From CAYOEZ01 sp964402955 (GTDB lineage Bacteria > Chloroflexota > DTOL01 > DAOUCN01), in NCBI GenBank assembly GCA_964402955.1, contig CAYOEZ010000220.1, positions 1 through 7,740 of the forward strand: a stretch of 7,740 nucleotides of DNA, written 5' to 3'. Below are positions 1 to 6,357 of the stretch, piece after piece (within the stretch, counting starts at the first letter, position 1; each line of letters begins with the position of its first letter). Made by a program: the position numbers and the translations under genes. Below the pieces are notes generated by a model, which saw only the letters and a program-made list of their open reading frames with translations, made no database searches and had not been told where the DNA came from.

Positions 1-54
1 GCCTGCCCTGCCTGCCCTGCCTGCCCTGCCTGCCCTGCCTGCCCTGCCTGCCCT
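1..54. repeat. 9-bp tandem repeat array, at least 6 copies
   Basis: Six perfect head-to-tail copies of GCCTGCCCT run from the first base to 54, so the array probably continues outside the window to the left. The plus strand is pyrimidine-rich, the opposite skew to the array that follows. The unit length is a multiple of three and no frame contains a stop, so a coding origin cannot be excluded. However, no start codon or recognisable protein is visible. Lack of stops in such a repeat is not evidence for coding. Confidence 0.95.
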
Positions 55-96
55 GGGCAGTCCAGGGGGCAGTCCAGGGGGCAGTCCAGGGGGCAG
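55..96. repeat. 12-bp G-rich tandem repeat, 3.5 copies
   Basis: A half copy (GGGCAG, 55-60) is followed by three perfect copies of TCCAGGGGGCAG at 61-72, 73-84 and 85-96. This puts four G-runs (55-57, 65-69, 77-81, 89-93) at regular 7-nt intervals. The junction with the upstream array is a perfect inverted repeat, CTGCCC-T-GGGCAG (48-60). The array ends 85 bp before the probable start of the ABC transporter gene. No sigma-70-like promoter is obvious between it and that gene. Confidence 0.93.
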
Positions 97-181
97 GCAG
101 AATGACAGATTCCACGATGTGCAGCAGTGGTTCCAGGGACAGCCACCGAAAGCAAGCGGCACAAGGGAGGATACAACGGCA

Positions 182-2128
182 ATGCACGCACACGGACGAG
201 GTTGGGGAAGTTTTCTGAGCGCGCCGGACGAGAAACCCCGGCTCTCCTGGGCTCTGATGAAGCGCGTGCTGCACTACACCTACGCCTACCGCTGGCAGAT
301 CGCGGCTATCCTGGCGCTGATCATGACGAGCACCGGCCTCAATCTGCTGCTGCCGCTGCTCATGCGCGACCTGATTGACCGCACCATCCCCAATGGCGAT
401 GAGACTCGCCTGTTGTTGCTGGGGTTGTGCCTGCTCTTGATTCCTGCCGCCAATGGCGCCATTACGGTTATTCAGCGCCGTCTCAACGCGTGGGTGGGCG
501 AAGGCGTCATCTACTTGCTGCGCGTGGCGCTGTTCGCTCGCCTGCAGCGCATGTCGTTGCGCTTCTTCACCAACACCCGTGTCGGCGAGCTGATGAGCCG
601 CCTCAATAACGACGTCGTCGGCGCTCAGAATGCGGTCAGCAGCACCATCGTCAGCATCATTACCAACGTTGTCCAGGCGTCTGCCGTCTTGGCTGTTATG
701 CTCACCCTGCAGTGGCAACTGACGCTCGTCAGCGTCGCCATCATGCCCTTCTTCATCCTGGCGGCGCGCCAGTTGGGAGCACGCCTGCGCGACATCTCAC
801 GCGAGCAGCTCGAGACCATCGCCGAGATGAACGCCATGGCCAACGAAACGCTGAACATCAGCGGGGCCTTGCTGGTCAAGCTCTTCGGCAGAATCGACGG
901 TGAAGTGGAGCGCTTCGCGCAGCGCGCCGGCCAGGTACGCGACACCGGCGTGCGCCGCACCGTCATGGGCACCACGTTCTTCGTCCTCATCGGCCTGCTC
1001 AGCGCAGTGGGCACAGCTCTCGTCTATGGCATCGGCGGCTACATGGTCATCCACAAGGCATTCACGATCGGCACGATCGTCGCCTTTGGCTCCTACCTGG
1101 GCAGCCTATACGGAGCGTTACAGGGACTGGCCAACGCGCCCGTCGATTTCGCCACCTCCATGGTCAGCTTCGAGCGTGTCTTCGAAGTCATCGACCTGCC
1201 GGTGGACATCGAGCAAAAACCCGGGGCGCTGGTCTTGCAGAATATCAAGGGCGATCTGACCTTCGATGACGTTTCGTTCCGCTACGAGATCAACGACCGT
1301 ACGCTGCTGAAGGACGTGCAACGCTTCGGGCAGATGGACCGCGTCAAAGCCGCGCTTTCAGGCCGCGCTGCGGAGACTGACGGGAGGCATGGCGTGCGCG
1401 GCGAGGCCGATCAGCCGCACAACCAGGCGCGCGATGATGCGCTGGAGCACATCTCGTTCAGCGTGCACGCTGGGCAGATCGTGGCGCTCGTTGGTCCCAG
1501 CGGCGCAGGCAAGACAACGCTCACCTACCTCGTACCCCGCCTCTATGATCCGAGCGACGGCAAGATCATGATCGACGGGCACGATGTGTCCGGGGTCACG
1601 CTCGATTCACTGACGGCTCAGATCGGCATGGTCACACAGGAGACACATCTCTTCCACGACACTATTCGCACCAATCTGCTGTATGCCCGCATGGATGCGT
1701 CGCAGGACGATCTTGAGGCCGCAGCCAGAGCTGCCAATATTCATCACTTCATCATGGACCTGCCCGACCGCTATGATACGATCGTCGGTGAGCGTGGCTA
1801 CCGGCTCAGCGGCGGCGAGCAGCAGCGCATCGCCCTGGCGCGTGTCATTCTGAAGGACCCCCGCATCCTCGTGCTCGATGAAGCGACCAGCTCGCTCGAC
1901 AGCGAATCCGAAGCCCTCATCCAAGACGCACTTAAGCGCGTCATGGCCGGGCGCACCAGCATCGTCATCGCCCACCGGCTCAGCACCATCCTTGCCGCTG
2001 ACCTGATTCTGGTCATGGATCGCGGTGAGATCGTCGAGCGTGGAACACATTCCGCGCTGCTGGCGGAGGGCGGGCTGTACGCACACCTGTATGAGACACA
2101 GTTCAACCGGGCGCCCGCACAGGAGTGA
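182..2128 (+). CDS. ABC half-exporter: fused transmembrane and ATPase domains
   Basis: An ATP-driven exporter subunit of 648 aa, expected to sit in the cytoplasmic membrane as a dimer. The substrate cannot be read from sequence; lipids, peptides and drugs are all possible in this family. The N-terminal half (about residues 37-310) carries six hydrophobic segments typical of a type IV (MsbA/Sav1866-like) ABC membrane domain. The C-terminal ATPase has an A-loop FRY (366-368), Walker A GPSGAGKTT (438-446), Q-loop Gln486, signature LSGGEQQR (542-549), Walker B ending in Asp566-Glu567, a D-loop SSLD and switch His598, so it should be catalytically competent. Oddity: about 45 extra hydrophilic residues (near 372-419) lie between the A-loop and Walker A, where the usual spacing is roughly 22-26 residues. 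ATG 182 is preferred because GGGAGG (165-170) lies 11 nt upstream. A GTG at 119 in the same frame would add 21 residues. No partner gene is adjacent, so a homodimer is the simplest reading. Confidence 0.95.
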   Translation: MHAHGRGWGSFLSAPDEKPRLSWALMKRVLHYTYAYRWQIAAILALIMTSTGLNLLLPLLMRDLIDRTIPNGDETRLLLLGLCLLLIPAANGAITVIQRRLNAWVGEGVIYLLRVALFARLQRMSLRFFTNTRVGELMSRLNNDVVGAQNAVSSTIVSIITNVVQASAVLAVMLTLQWQLTLVSVAIMPFFILAARQLGARLRDISREQLETIAEMNAMANETLNISGALLVKLFGRIDGEVERFAQRAGQVRDTGVRRTVMGTTFFVLIGLLSAVGTALVYGIGGYMVIHKAFTIGTIVAFGSYLGSLYGALQGLANAPVDFATSMVSFERVFEVIDLPVDIEQKPGALVLQNIKGDLTFDDVSFRYEINDRTLLKDVQRFGQMDRVKAALSGRAAETDGRHGVRGEADQPHNQARDDALEHISFSVHAGQIVALVGPSGAGKTTLTYLVPRLYDPSDGKIMIDGHDVSGVTLDSLTAQIGMVTQETHLFHDTIRTNLLYARMDASQDDLEAAARAANIHHFIMDLPDRYDTIVGERGYRLSGGEQQRIALARVILKDPRILVLDEATSSLDSESEALIQDALKRVMAGRTSIVIAHRLSTILAADLILVMDRGEIVERGTHSALLAEGGLYAHLYETQFNRAPAQE

Positions 2129-2135
2129 TGCCTGC

Positions 2136-2169
2136 TGGCGCAGACGCCAAACTCGTCCCCATGTAGGGG
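2136..2169. other. two small stem-loops after the transporter stop
   Basis: Seven bases past the stop codon, TGGCG (2136-2140) and CGCCA (2145-2149) form a 5-bp stem with a 4-nt loop. Directly after it, CCCC (2157-2160) and GGGG (2166-2169) can pair across ATGTA. Both are weak alone and lack a T-tract. They could help define the 3' end of the transporter mRNA or be chance in GC-rich DNA. Confidence 0.25.
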
Positions 2170-2195
2170 GAGAACGGGGCGCACCCAGGATAAAG

Positions 2196-2233
2196 CAGTA
2201 TCGCCGCCAGAGGTTTCTCTGGCGGCGATACTG
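2196..2233. terminator. strong hairpin between convergent genes, likely bidirectional terminator
   Basis: CAGTATCGCCGCCAGAG (2196-2212) and its exact reverse complement (2217-2233) form a 17-bp perfect stem closed by a GTTT loop. It lies between the transporter stop (2128) and the stop of the convergent secreted-protein gene (2258), the expected place for a shared terminator. Neither side has a real T-tract: TCGTTCG follows on the plus strand and CTTTATCC on the minus strand. Termination may therefore be inefficient or factor-assisted, or the hairpin may mainly protect 3' ends. Confidence 0.7.
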
Positions 2234-2257
2234 TCGTTCGTGCTATGCAATGGCTCT

Positions 2258-3397
2258 TTACGGATCGTCGAAGTTCCAGTGCGAACAACCAACGCCGGTC
2301 AACACCTGCGCTCGGACATAGTAGGTCTGGCCGCGACGCGTGTGCAGGTAACACGGCGACAATTGATAGCACTCTCTGCGCACGACAACCGGCCCGACTA
2401 TTGGGTCGATGAGCACATCGATCCATACGCGGGTGCTCGCCGGGTTCAAACGGTCATTCCAGATCTTGACCAGCTTCCCGTCGCCAATCAGCCTGGCCCA
2501 GCTTGTGCCGGCGCCGCCGTCCGACCACCACTTGATGTCCAAAGCGCCTCCCGGATAGACAATCGGCGCGGTGTAGGGGTTCTTCTCCTCCGCGGTTCCC
2601 GCCTGCCCCCAGCCGCAAATGGAGGGCGTGGACGTCGCCGTCGCAGTCTGCGTTGGCGTGGGGGTGGACGTAGGCGTGTCGGTCGGTGTGGGGGTAGCCG
2701 TCGAAGTGCGCGTAAATGTGCGCGTGGGCGTACGCGTGGGCGTGAATGTGCGCGTGGGCGTCTCAGTTGGCGTTGCCGTCGCGGTGGGCGTCTCAGTTGG
2801 CGTCGCGGTGGCCGTCGCCGTCGCCGTCGGGTTGCAGTACGGTGCGGTCGCCTTGCGATCGAAGAAGCTTGATCCCCAGGTTTCGCCATTGACGCGCAGC
2901 AGATCAGCTTCGACGAGCTCACAGCATTGCACCGGCTCCATGACCGAGAAGTCATAGATGGGCGTGGGCAGCGTGAAACTCAAGACATGGGTTGTGGTGA
3001 ACGCAGCGCGGTCCTGGGCGCAGTAGGTCAGTGTGCTGATGTCACCCAGACAGTGGTAAAGCGAAATGTCGATCGTGATGGCTCGGCCAACCTCGCCTTC
3101 GATACGCCAGTTCGTGACCCACTGAATGCCGCCCAGATCAATGTCGAATTGCACGGTGGGAGTGATCCACAGGCTCTGGCCATACTGTCCGTATTCGGCC
3201 TTGCTACCGGTCACAGTGCATTCTGTCGTTTGAGTCTCCGTCGGCGTTGGCTCATCGGCAAGCAATCCAGATGCCGCCACGCTTGGGGAGCCGGCTGAGG
3301 CCGCTACGTCAGGAGCGCTCAACACGACGACCATAACGAGAGCCGCAAACGCCATCGCAAAGAGCGAGATGACCATGCGTCCCGATCTATGTAACAT
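2258..3397 (-). CDS. secreted two-domain protein with Thr/Pro-rich linker, function unknown
   Basis: A 379-aa protein I cannot assign to a named family. Residues 1-35 look like a Sec signal peptide: basic start, hydrophobic core around 8-26, and a plausible AxA cleavage site near AASA 32-35. Residues about 60-188 form a Cys-containing region (Cys60, 116, 126, 158, 159, 188) with alternating hydrophobic and polar stretches suggesting a beta-rich exported domain. Residues 189-258 are a low-complexity linker built from TP, TAT and TET units. Residues 260-379 form a second Trp/Cys/Tyr-rich domain (KWWSDGG, several cysteines). This layout suits an extracellular or surface protein with disulfides. 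No LPxTG motif or C-terminal anchor is seen. ATG 3397 is chosen because GAGGAGG (3404-3410) lies 6 nt upstream. An in-frame ATG at 3412 would put that Shine-Dalgarno inside the gene. The gene is last in the minus-strand block, 68 nt after tsaC. Confidence 0.85.
   Translation of the reverse strand: MLHRSGRMVISLFAMAFAALVMVVVLSAPDVAASAGSPSVAASGLLADEPTPTETQTTECTVTGSKAEYGQYGQSLWITPTVQFDIDLGGIQWVTNWRIEGEVGRAITIDISLYHCLGDISTLTYCAQDRAAFTTTHVLSFTLPTPIYDFSVMEPVQCCELVEADLLRVNGETWGSSFFDRKATAPYCNPTATATATATPTETPTATATPTETPTRTFTPTRTPTRTFTRTSTATPTPTDTPTSTPTPTQTATATSTPSICGWGQAGTAEEKNPYTAPIVYPGGALDIKWWSDGGAGTSWARLIGDGKLVKIWNDRLNPASTRVWIDVLIDPIVGPVVVRRECYQLSPCYLHTRRGQTYYVRAQVLTGVGCSHWNFDDP
2624..2833 (-). repeat. 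degenerate 6-bp-class repeat encoding the Thr/Pro linker
   Basis: The minus strand here encodes about 70 residues made almost only of Thr, Pro, Ala, Arg, Ser and Glu in alternating T-x pairs, including three near-copies of TPTETPT/TATATPT and a TPTRTFT variant. The DNA is built from drifting hexamers (GTCGCC, GTGGGC and GTAGGC types on the plus strand). Such tracts expand and shrink by slippage and serve as flexible, often exposed linkers. Open frames on the opposite strand rich in Val-Gly or Arg are by-products. Confidence 0.85.
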
Positions 3398-3403
3398 CTC
3401 CGT

Positions 3404-3439
3404 CCTCCTCATTGTACCACTTCCTCACCTGATAAGACG
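3404..3439 (-). promoter_or_regulatory. possible promoter and RBS of the secreted-protein gene
   Basis: On the minus strand TGGTACAAT (TACAAT at 3416-3411) resembles an extended -10 box. It is the same 10-mer, GTGGTACAAT, found before coaX. The -35 position (TCGTCT) is poor. Transcription from this box would start around 3404, inside or just after GAGGAGG, leaving almost no leader. The box may therefore be misplaced, or the gene may be read mainly by read-through from tsaC. The GAGGAGG ribosome binding site itself (3410-3404) is convincing. Confidence 0.3.
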
Positions 3440-3465
3440 ATCTACTGAACAAGACGAACTATTGA

Positions 3466-4113
3466 TCACAATGTTTTGGTATCCGCCCACATACGCAGCA
3501 ACTCGTCAGCCGCTATGGCGCCCACGCGTGCAATGTGCGGCGGCTGCCTGGTCAGATCCACCACTGTGGAATCAACGCCTCCCGGACAGGCGCCTCCATC
3601 GAGAATGAGATCAACCCTCCCGCCGAGATATGCCTCGACCTGCGCGGCCGTGCGCGGGCTTGGCTGGCCCGAGAGATTGGCGCTGGTGGCGGCCAGCGGC
3701 GCGCTCAGGGCAGTCGCCAGGAAGCGCGGCGTCACATGATCGGGCAGGCGCACAGCGACGCTGCCCGTGCCTGCCGTGACAATATCCGGCACGTGAGTCT
3801 GCGCCCACAACACGATTGTCAGACCACCGGGCCAGAAGCGGTCCATCAAGCGATGCGCCAACGCCGGCACAGAGCGCGCCACCTGCTGCACATCGCCAGA
3901 CTGCCCAAGGAGCAAGGGGATGGCCTTGTCGCGCCCCCGTTCCTTGACAACATACAGACGTTCCACCGCGTCGGGTAGATAGGCGTGCGCAGCCACCCCG
4001 TATACCGTATCGGTCGGAAAGCACACCAGCCCACCCGAGCGCAAGATGCTCACAGCCTGAGCCAACGCCTGCGGATCGCTGGCAGAGAGAACAGTGGTTG
4101 TCTTCGTGGTCAT
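3466..4113 (-). CDS. tsaC: threonylcarbamoyl-AMP synthase (Sua5/YciO/YrdC family)
   Basis: Cytoplasmic enzyme that makes L-threonylcarbamoyl-AMP from threonine, bicarbonate and ATP, the first step in t6A modification at position 37 of ANN-decoding tRNAs. The 215-aa protein is a single YrdC domain without the C-terminal Sua5 extension. Visible hallmarks are FPTDTVYGVAA (32-42), VVKERGRDKAIPLLL (55-69) with the conserved KxR-type basic pocket, FWPGGLTIVL (93-102), VAVRLPDH (119-126), AATSANLSG (141-149) and the STVVDL strand (182-187). ATG 4113 is chosen because the family homology begins just after it and GAGGA (4128-4124) sits 10 nt upstream. That Shine-Dalgarno overlaps the stop codon of the peptidase gene, so the two are probably translationally coupled (13-nt gap). 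The frame stays open upstream to 4353, but that part is antisense-like arginine-rich translation of the peptidase region, not a domain. Confidence 0.95.
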   Translation of the reverse strand: MTTKTTTVLSASDPQALAQAVSILRSGGLVCFPTDTVYGVAAHAYLPDAVERLYVVKERGRDKAIPLLLGQSGDVQQVARSVPALAHRLMDRFWPGGLTIVLWAQTHVPDIVTAGTGSVAVRLPDHVTPRFLATALSAPLAATSANLSGQPSPRTAAQVEAYLGGRVDLILDGGACPGGVDSTVVDLTRQPPHIARVGAIAADELLRMWADTKTL

Positions 4114-4126
4114 CTTTGTGGTTTCC

Positions 4127-5122
4127 TCAAGAGAGCGGCGCCTCGCCGGCCAATCCCAACAACCCGCCTGCCGAGGTCGCCTTGCGCACTGCACGCAGGA
4201 TGGCTTCAGCCACCATCTCGGCCGCAGCCTGGCCCACGCGCGACACATCCGTTTGGATGTCGCCCGCAGAGAGCGCAAAAATCGTGTCGCCATCGGCCAT
4301 CGTATGCGCCGGCCGCACCGCTCGGGCCAGGCCGTCGTGCGCCATCTGCGCAACCTTGTTGGCCTGCGCCTTATCCAGGCGGGCGTTGGTCGCCACGACG
4401 CCGATCACCGTGTTACTGGCGGCTCCCGTCGCGTGCGTATGCGGCGACTGGTGCACGAGCAACGCCGCAGAGTCTGCCCACCCCTGCCCGGGAATGCGCG
4501 CCCCGGCAATGATCTGCCCGCTGTGTGGATCGATGATATCGCCCAGGGCATTGACAACCATCAAGGCGCCGACAATCAAGCCATCTGGCAGAGTGATGCT
4601 CGCCGAGCCGACGCCTGACTTGATTGCCTGCATCATTCCCAGCATCTTGCCCACGCTGGCGCCCGTGCCGGCGCCCACATTGCCCTCGCTCACCGCTCCG
4701 CCGCTGGCGGCCTCGCATGCCGCATAGCCCATGGCCGCGTCGGGCCGCACCCGGAAATCGCCGATGGCCAGATCAAAGATGACCGCCGCCGGGACGATTG
4801 GCACAACGGTTATGCCCACAGGGAAGCCAATATTGCGTTCCTCAAGAAAGCGCATCACCCCGTCTGCGGCAGCCAGCCCAAACGCCGACCCGCCGGTCAG
4901 CAGAATGGCGTTGACGCGCTCGACGAGCTGGCCCGGGCGCAGCAGATCGGTCTCACGTGTTCCCGGTGCGGACCCACACACATCCACGCCGCCCACGCAG
5001 CCTGGCGGCGGGCACAGGATCACCGTGCAGCCGGTCAAGTTCATGGCGTCGGTAGCGTGGCCGACGCGCAAGCCAGGTACGGCGGTGAGAGTGTCATTCA
5101 CGAGCACGCGGGCGCTGCTCAT
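4127..5122 (-). CDS. P1/S58-family aminopeptidase (DmpA-like Ntn hydrolase)
   Basis: A 331-aa member of the DmpA/BapA-like peptidase family, whose precursors cleave themselves to expose an N-terminal Ser/Thr nucleophile. Characterised relatives remove N-terminal D-Ala, L-amino or beta-amino acids from small peptides; substrate choice cannot be read here. Hallmarks are the start TAVPGLRVGHATD (13-25), GGVDVCGSAPGTRETDLL (44-61), LTGGSAFGLAAADGVM (75-90), and the cleavage/nucleophile region SNTVIGVVATNARL (236-249), with Thr238 the likely nucleophile. HTMADGDTIFALS (273-285) is the usual C-terminal block. No signal peptide is seen, so it is probably cytoplasmic. ATG 5122 is chosen because GAGGA (5135-5131) lies 8 nt upstream. 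It overlaps the 3' end of coaBC by 29 nt, implying coupling to CoA-pathway translation. The frame could begin at ATG 5149, but without a better ribosome binding site. Confidence 0.93.
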   Translation of the reverse strand: MSSARVLVNDTLTAVPGLRVGHATDAMNLTGCTVILCPPPGCVGGVDVCGSAPGTRETDLLRPGQLVERVNAILLTGGSAFGLAAADGVMRFLEERNIGFPVGITVVPIVPAAVIFDLAIGDFRVRPDAAMGYAACEAASGGAVSEGNVGAGTGASVGKMLGMMQAIKSGVGSASITLPDGLIVGALMVVNALGDIIDPHSGQIIAGARIPGQGWADSAALLVHQSPHTHATGAASNTVIGVVATNARLDKAQANKVAQMAHDGLARAVRPAHTMADGDTIFALSAGDIQTDVSRVGQAAAEMVAEAILRAVRKATSAGGLLGLAGEAPLS

Positions 5123-6332
5123 TGCACAAATCCTCGACAACATCGACAATGCGCTCCGCTACCTCGGCCTTGCTCATGAGCGGCAACACATCGATGCGAC
5201 CATCTCCGAACAACAACGTCACCTGGTTGGTCTCCGTGCCGAAACCACTGCCGGGCGAGGTGATGTCGTTGGCGACGATCATAGCCAGGCCCTTTGCCTC
5301 CAGCTTCGACCGTGCGTTCTGCATCAGGTTTTCACTCTCTGCGGCGAAACCGATCTTGACCAGATCGGGAAAGGCCGTTTTTGCCTCGGCGAGAATGTCA
5401 ACCGTGCGCACGAGCGGCAGGCTCAACCCGGCCGCTGCCTTCTTGATCTTCTGCTCACTCACCTGCGCCGGGCGGAAATCGGCCACTGCCGCCGCCATCA
5501 CCAATGCATCAGCCGCCCGGCAGGCCGCAAAAACCGCGGCGTGCATCTCAGCGGCCGTCTGCACGGGCGCCAACGTCACGCCCGCCGGCGCCGGCTGCTC
5601 GCCGGCCGCGCTGACCAATACGACAGATGCCCCGCGATCTCTGGCAGCAGAGGCGACGGCGTACCCCATCTTGCCCGAGGAGCGGTTACCCACGTAGCGC
5701 ACCGGATCAATCGGCTCCCGTGTGCCCCCCGCCGTGACGACGATGCGCCTGCCGGCCAGCCGCCCGCTGATCCCGACAACATAACGCGCCGTATCCACAA
5801 TCTCCACGACCTCAGACATGCGCCCCGGCCCGGTTGCCCCCGACGCCAGGTGGCCGACACCGGGGCCGACGACGAACGCCCCCCGCTGCTTGAGCCTGGT
5901 CATGTTCTCCTGCGTGGCCACGTTCAGCCACATATGGCTTTCCATCGCCGGCGCAAGCAGCAGCGGGCACGACGAGGCAAGCACGGTGGCACAGAGCAAC
6001 TCATCGGCAAGGCCATAGCTCAACCTGGCAATCGTGTTGGCCGTGGCAGGAGCGATGATGATCAGGCTGGCACGGTGCGCCAACTCCACGTGGGCGATGT
6101 TCATCGCCGACGGGCTTGTGCCGCCGGCCAACCCCTGGAACATGCCTGTGAAGACCGGTCGCCCCGTGACCGCCTGGAACGTGAGCGGGGTAACAAACTG
6201 CGTGGCGGCCTCGGTCATAATGACATCGACAAGCGCGCCGGCCTGCCTCAGCTTGCTGGCAAGGTCAGCGGCCTTGTAGACGGCAACACCACCCGTAACG
6301 CCAAGAATCACGTGCTTGTCTCTCAGGTTCAT
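5094..6332 (-). CDS. coaBC: bifunctional phosphopantothenoylcysteine decarboxylase/synthetase
   Basis: A 412-aa fused enzyme of coenzyme A synthesis, cytoplasmic. CoaB joins 4'-phosphopantothenate to cysteine (CTP-dependent in most bacteria). CoaC, an FMN flavoprotein, decarboxylates the product to 4'-phosphopantetheine. CoaC (about 1-190): VTGGVAVYKA (12-21), catalytic His81 in NIAHVELA, PATANT (95-100), PAMESHMW (128-135), and flap LASGATGPGRM (162-172). CoaB (about 191-405): GRRIVVTAGGTREPIDPVRYVGNRSSGKMG (194-223, given as a region), ADALVMAAAVADFRP (274-288) and KIKK (295-298). Two CoaC positions differ from the E. coli Dfp pattern: Glu131 replaces the Asn of PxMNxxMW, and Ser164 sits where Cys158 is expected. 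ATG 6332 is preferred because AGGA lies 5 nt upstream. ATG 6338, two codons earlier, is an alternative. The gene starts 25 nt after the coaX stop and overlaps the next gene by 29 nt. Confidence 0.96.
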   Translation of the reverse strand: MNLRDKHVILGVTGGVAVYKAADLASKLRQAGALVDVIMTEAATQFVTPLTFQAVTGRPVFTGMFQGLAGGTSPSAMNIAHVELAHRASLIIIAPATANTIARLSYGLADELLCATVLASSCPLLLAPAMESHMWLNVATQENMTRLKQRGAFVVGPGVGHLASGATGPGRMSEVVEIVDTARYVVGISGRLAGRRIVVTAGGTREPIDPVRYVGNRSSGKMGYAVASAARDRGASVVLVSAAGEQPAPAGVTLAPVQTAAEMHAAVFAACRAADALVMAAAVADFRPAQVSEQKIKKAAAGLSLPLVRTVDILAEAKTAFPDLVKIGFAAESENLMQNARSKLEAKGLAMIVANDITSPGSGFGTETNQVTLLFGDGRIDVLPLMSKAEVAERIVDVVEDLCNEQRPRARE

Positions 6333-6357
6333 ATGCATCCTATGGTACTGACAACGT

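Noticed and set aside
119..181. GTG 119 as start of the ABC transporter
   Set aside because: No Shine-Dalgarno precedes it, whereas ATG 182 has GGGAGG at 11 nt. The extra 21 residues are polar and unlike family N-termini. It is kept as an alternative only.
2624..2833. CRISPR-like or minisatellite array
   Set aside because: There are no spacers or conserved repeat unit. The periodicity is explained by TP-rich codons.
2240..2957. Plus-strand open frames rich in Val-Gly, Gly-Arg or Arg-Pro opposite the secreted-protein gene
   Set aside because: They are the complement of the Thr/Pro linker repeat. They lack a ribosome binding site and recognisable domains, while the minus strand has a signal peptide and a good start.
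4114..4353. N-terminal extension of tsaC to ATG 4353
   Set aside because: It would overlap the peptidase gene by 227 nt and gives Arg/Trp-rich nonsense. YrdC homology starts only after ATG 4113, which has a Shine-Dalgarno.
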